The position numbers were made by a program, and so were the translations under genes. 6,492 nucleotides of DNA from Chloroflexota bacterium (lineage in GTDB: Bacteria > Chloroflexota > Dehalococcoidia > SHYM01), in the NCBI GenBank assembly GCA_016199375.1, contig JACQGV010000074.1, forward strand, positions 1-6,492, written 5' to 3'. The stretch's first letter is position 1. Each line of letters begins with the position of its first letter. The notes below the pieces were generated by a model. The model saw only the letters and a program-made list of their open reading frames with translations. It was not told the origin of the DNA and did no database searches. Below are positions 5,562 through 6,492 of this stretch, piece by piece.

Positions 5562-5610
5562 CTAGTCATGCAGACGCGCACGGTCGCCTGACCCGGCCCG
5601 CGGCAAGGGT

Positions 5611-6183
5611 ATGACACTGACGGCGGACGAGGTCCTGGCCATCCTGCGGGACACCGGCACCCTGCGGGAGGGCCACTTCCTGTTGACCTCCGGCCGCCAT
5701 TCCAACCGTTTCCTCCTGCTCGCCCAAGCGCTGCAACACCCCGCCCAAGCGGAGCGCCTCTGCCGCGCCCTGGCCGAGCCCTTCCAGGGCCAGCGCATTG
5801 AAACGGTCATCGGCCCCGCCGTCGGCGGCATCATCCTGGCCTTCGAGGTAGCCCGGGCCCTGGGCGCCCGCGCCATCTTCGCCGAGAAGACCGGCGACGG
5901 CGGGATGGCCCTGCGGCGCGGGTTCGCCCTGCGGCCGGGGGAGCGGGTGCTGGTGGTGGAGGACGCCGTCAGCACCGGCGGCTCCGTCTCCAGGGTCATC
6001 GGGCTGGTGCGGGCGGCGGGCGCCCTCCCGCTGGGGGCCAGCGTCATCGCCGACCGCACCGGCGGGCGCCTGGACCTGGGCCTGCCCTTGCGCGCCCTGG
6101 TCACCCTGGACATACCTTCCTGGAGTCCGGCGGAGTGCCCCCTGTGCCGGGCCGGGACGCCCCTCGTCCAGCCCAAGGACTAG
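5611..6183 (+). CDS. pyrE: Orotate phosphoribosyltransferase
   Basis: PyrE joins orotate to PRPP to give orotidine 5'-monophosphate in de novo pyrimidine synthesis (cytoplasm, homodimer). The 190-residue protein has GHFLLTSGRHSNRF near the N-terminus, as expected for the family, then TVIGPAVGGIILA (about 65-77) and FAEKTGDGG with Lys93. The PRPP-binding signature RVLVVEDAVSTGGSV covers about 112-126, with the acidic pair Glu117-Asp118. The end CPLCRAGTPLVQPK matches the C-terminal CPLC-x-x-G-x-P motif of the shorter, 180-195 residue PyrE group. ATG 5611 is supported by homologous N-termini. AAGGG (5605-5609) is only one base away, too close for a good ribosome-binding site, so initiation may be weak or leaderless. 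The gene begins 45 bases after the CTAG at the right of element B, which probably changed its transcription. No other pyrimidine gene is in the window. Confidence 0.95.
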   Translation: MTLTADEVLAILRDTGTLREGHFLLTSGRHSNRFLLLAQALQHPAQAERLCRALAEPFQGQRIETVIGPAVGGIILAFEVARALGARAIFAEKTGDGGMALRRGFALRPGERVLVVEDAVSTGGSVSRVIGLVRAAGALPLGASVIADRTGGRLDLGLPLRALVTLDIPSWSPAECPLCRAGTPLVQPKD

Positions 6184-6203
6184 GGACTCCGAGTTTGCTG
6201 GTG

Positions 6204-6223
6204 CTGCGGGTTTCAACCCGCAG
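6204..6223. repeat. Perfect palindromic hairpin
   Basis: CTGCGGGTT and AACCCGCAG (9 bp each) flank a TC loop, 20 bases downstream of the pyrE stop. It has no U-run, so it looks more like a REP-type palindrome than a classic terminator. Confidence 0.5.
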
Positions 6224-6238
6224 GGCTAGCCTGGACCG

Positions 6239-6270
6239 CCGCTCGCCCTGGGCCTGCCGAAGGGTCGAGG
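6239..6270. repeat. Copy of the widespread GCCCTGAGCCTGTCGAAGGG-type interspersed repeat
   Basis: GCTCGCCCTGGGCCTGCCGA followed by AGGGTCGAG is a diverged copy of a short intergenic repeat I know from many bacterial genomes (its opposite strand translates to the familiar STLRQAQGER). Identification is from memory of that sequence; function unknown. Confidence 0.5.
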
Positions 6271-6305
6271 GATGAGCCACACCTGCTGCCAGCCTCGTAG
6301 GAAAG

Positions 6306-6335
6306 GAGAGGCCCCGCCACCCGGCGGGGCCTCTC
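6306..6335. terminator. Strong hairpin between convergent genes, likely terminator
   Basis: GAGAGGCCCCGCC (6306-6318), loop ACCC, GGCGGGGCCTCTC (6323-6335): a perfect 13-bp GC-rich stem. It lies about 20 bases past the stop of the minus-strand gene and about 120 bases past pyrE. On the minus strand it is followed by CTTTCCT, a weak U-rich tail, so termination of the minus-strand gene is the likelier role, with possible action in both directions. Confidence 0.6.
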
Positions 6336-6354
6336 GCCGCGGTCAGAGCCAGGT

Positions 6355-6492
6355 CTAGGGTTTGACTACCAGGCCCTCGAAGTGGACCGGATAAGCGTGG
6401 CCCTTGATGCGCTGCCACTCCAGCACCCGGTCGCGGGCGATGAATACCCGCTCCGCCTGCACCATCCACAGGTACACCGCGTTGTTGTACAT
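6355..6492 (-). CDS. C-terminus of a probable family-5 extracellular solute-binding protein (partial)
   Basis: On the minus strand the frame is open from the window edge to TAG (complement of 6355-6357), giving 45 residues; the rest of the gene lies outside. The residues run NNAVYLWMVQAERVFIARDR, a few more residues, then HAYPVHFEGLVVKP. The pattern of a short hydrophobic YLW segment, 'VFIARD-V', and a terminal aromatic/Pro stretch resembles the C-termini of SBP_bac_5 (oligopeptide/dipeptide ABC transporter) binding proteins. With so little sequence this is a tentative family call. The coding call is helped by the GC-rich third positions and by the terminator-like hairpin just past the stop. 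It converges on pyrE. Confidence 0.5.
   Translation of the reverse strand: MYNNAVYLWMVQAERVFIARDRVLEWQRIKGHAYPVHFEGLVVKP

Noticed and set aside
5346..5591. 81-codon plus-strand frame from GTG 5346
   Set aside because: It spans element B and its hairpin core, has no ribosome-binding site and no recognisable sequence; it is better explained as repeat DNA.

Overview
The window looks like chromosomal DNA from a GC-rich bacterium. My best guess is Chloroflexota, possibly a Dehalococcoidia-like lineage. This rests on the high-GC coding style, a Ycf45/SpoIIIAA-type ATPase with a C-terminal R3H domain directly upstream of thymidylate kinase, a lipoprotein with a long Pro/Thr linker behind the lipobox, and the type of GC-rich intergenic repeats. 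The taxon is inference from gene content.

Layout: (1) 1-167, the C-terminus of pdxS. (2) 164-921, two small, visibly less GC-rich genes that resemble a BECR/RelE-like toxin and a DUF2283-like partner, wedged between pdxS and its usual partner. (3) 1011-1592, pdxT, intact in its catalytic residues but without any ATG/GTG/TTG start; a CTG stands where the first Met belongs. (4) 1603-3204, the R3H ATPase, and 3226-4074, tmk, closely spaced and co-directional. (5) 4076-4249, a 174-bp mobile-element-like unit with 18-bp imperfect terminal inverted repeats and a 9-bp target duplication. (6) 4325-5059, a lipoprotein. (7) 5140-5346, a 68-residue unknown protein. (8) 5347-5561, a second, 215-bp unit with short inverted ends flanked by CTAG on both sides. 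(9) 5611-6183, pyrE. (10) 6184-6354, an intergenic stretch with three palindromic or repeated structures, including a strong hairpin between convergent genes. (11) 6355-6492, minus strand, the last 45 codons of a probable family-5 solute-binding protein.

The recognisable enzymes are housekeeping: PdxS/PdxT make pyridoxal 5'-phosphate, Tmk phosphorylates dTMP and PyrE makes orotidine 5'-phosphate. The most noteworthy features are accessory. The PLP synthase pair is split by a toxin-antitoxin-like cassette, with a non-canonical pdxT start behind it. Two short non-autonomous elements have different ends but share a GC-rich hairpin core. Each is inserted across the stop codon of the upstream gene, and in each case the target duplication has kept that stop codon. 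I see no CRISPR array, tRNA or rRNA.
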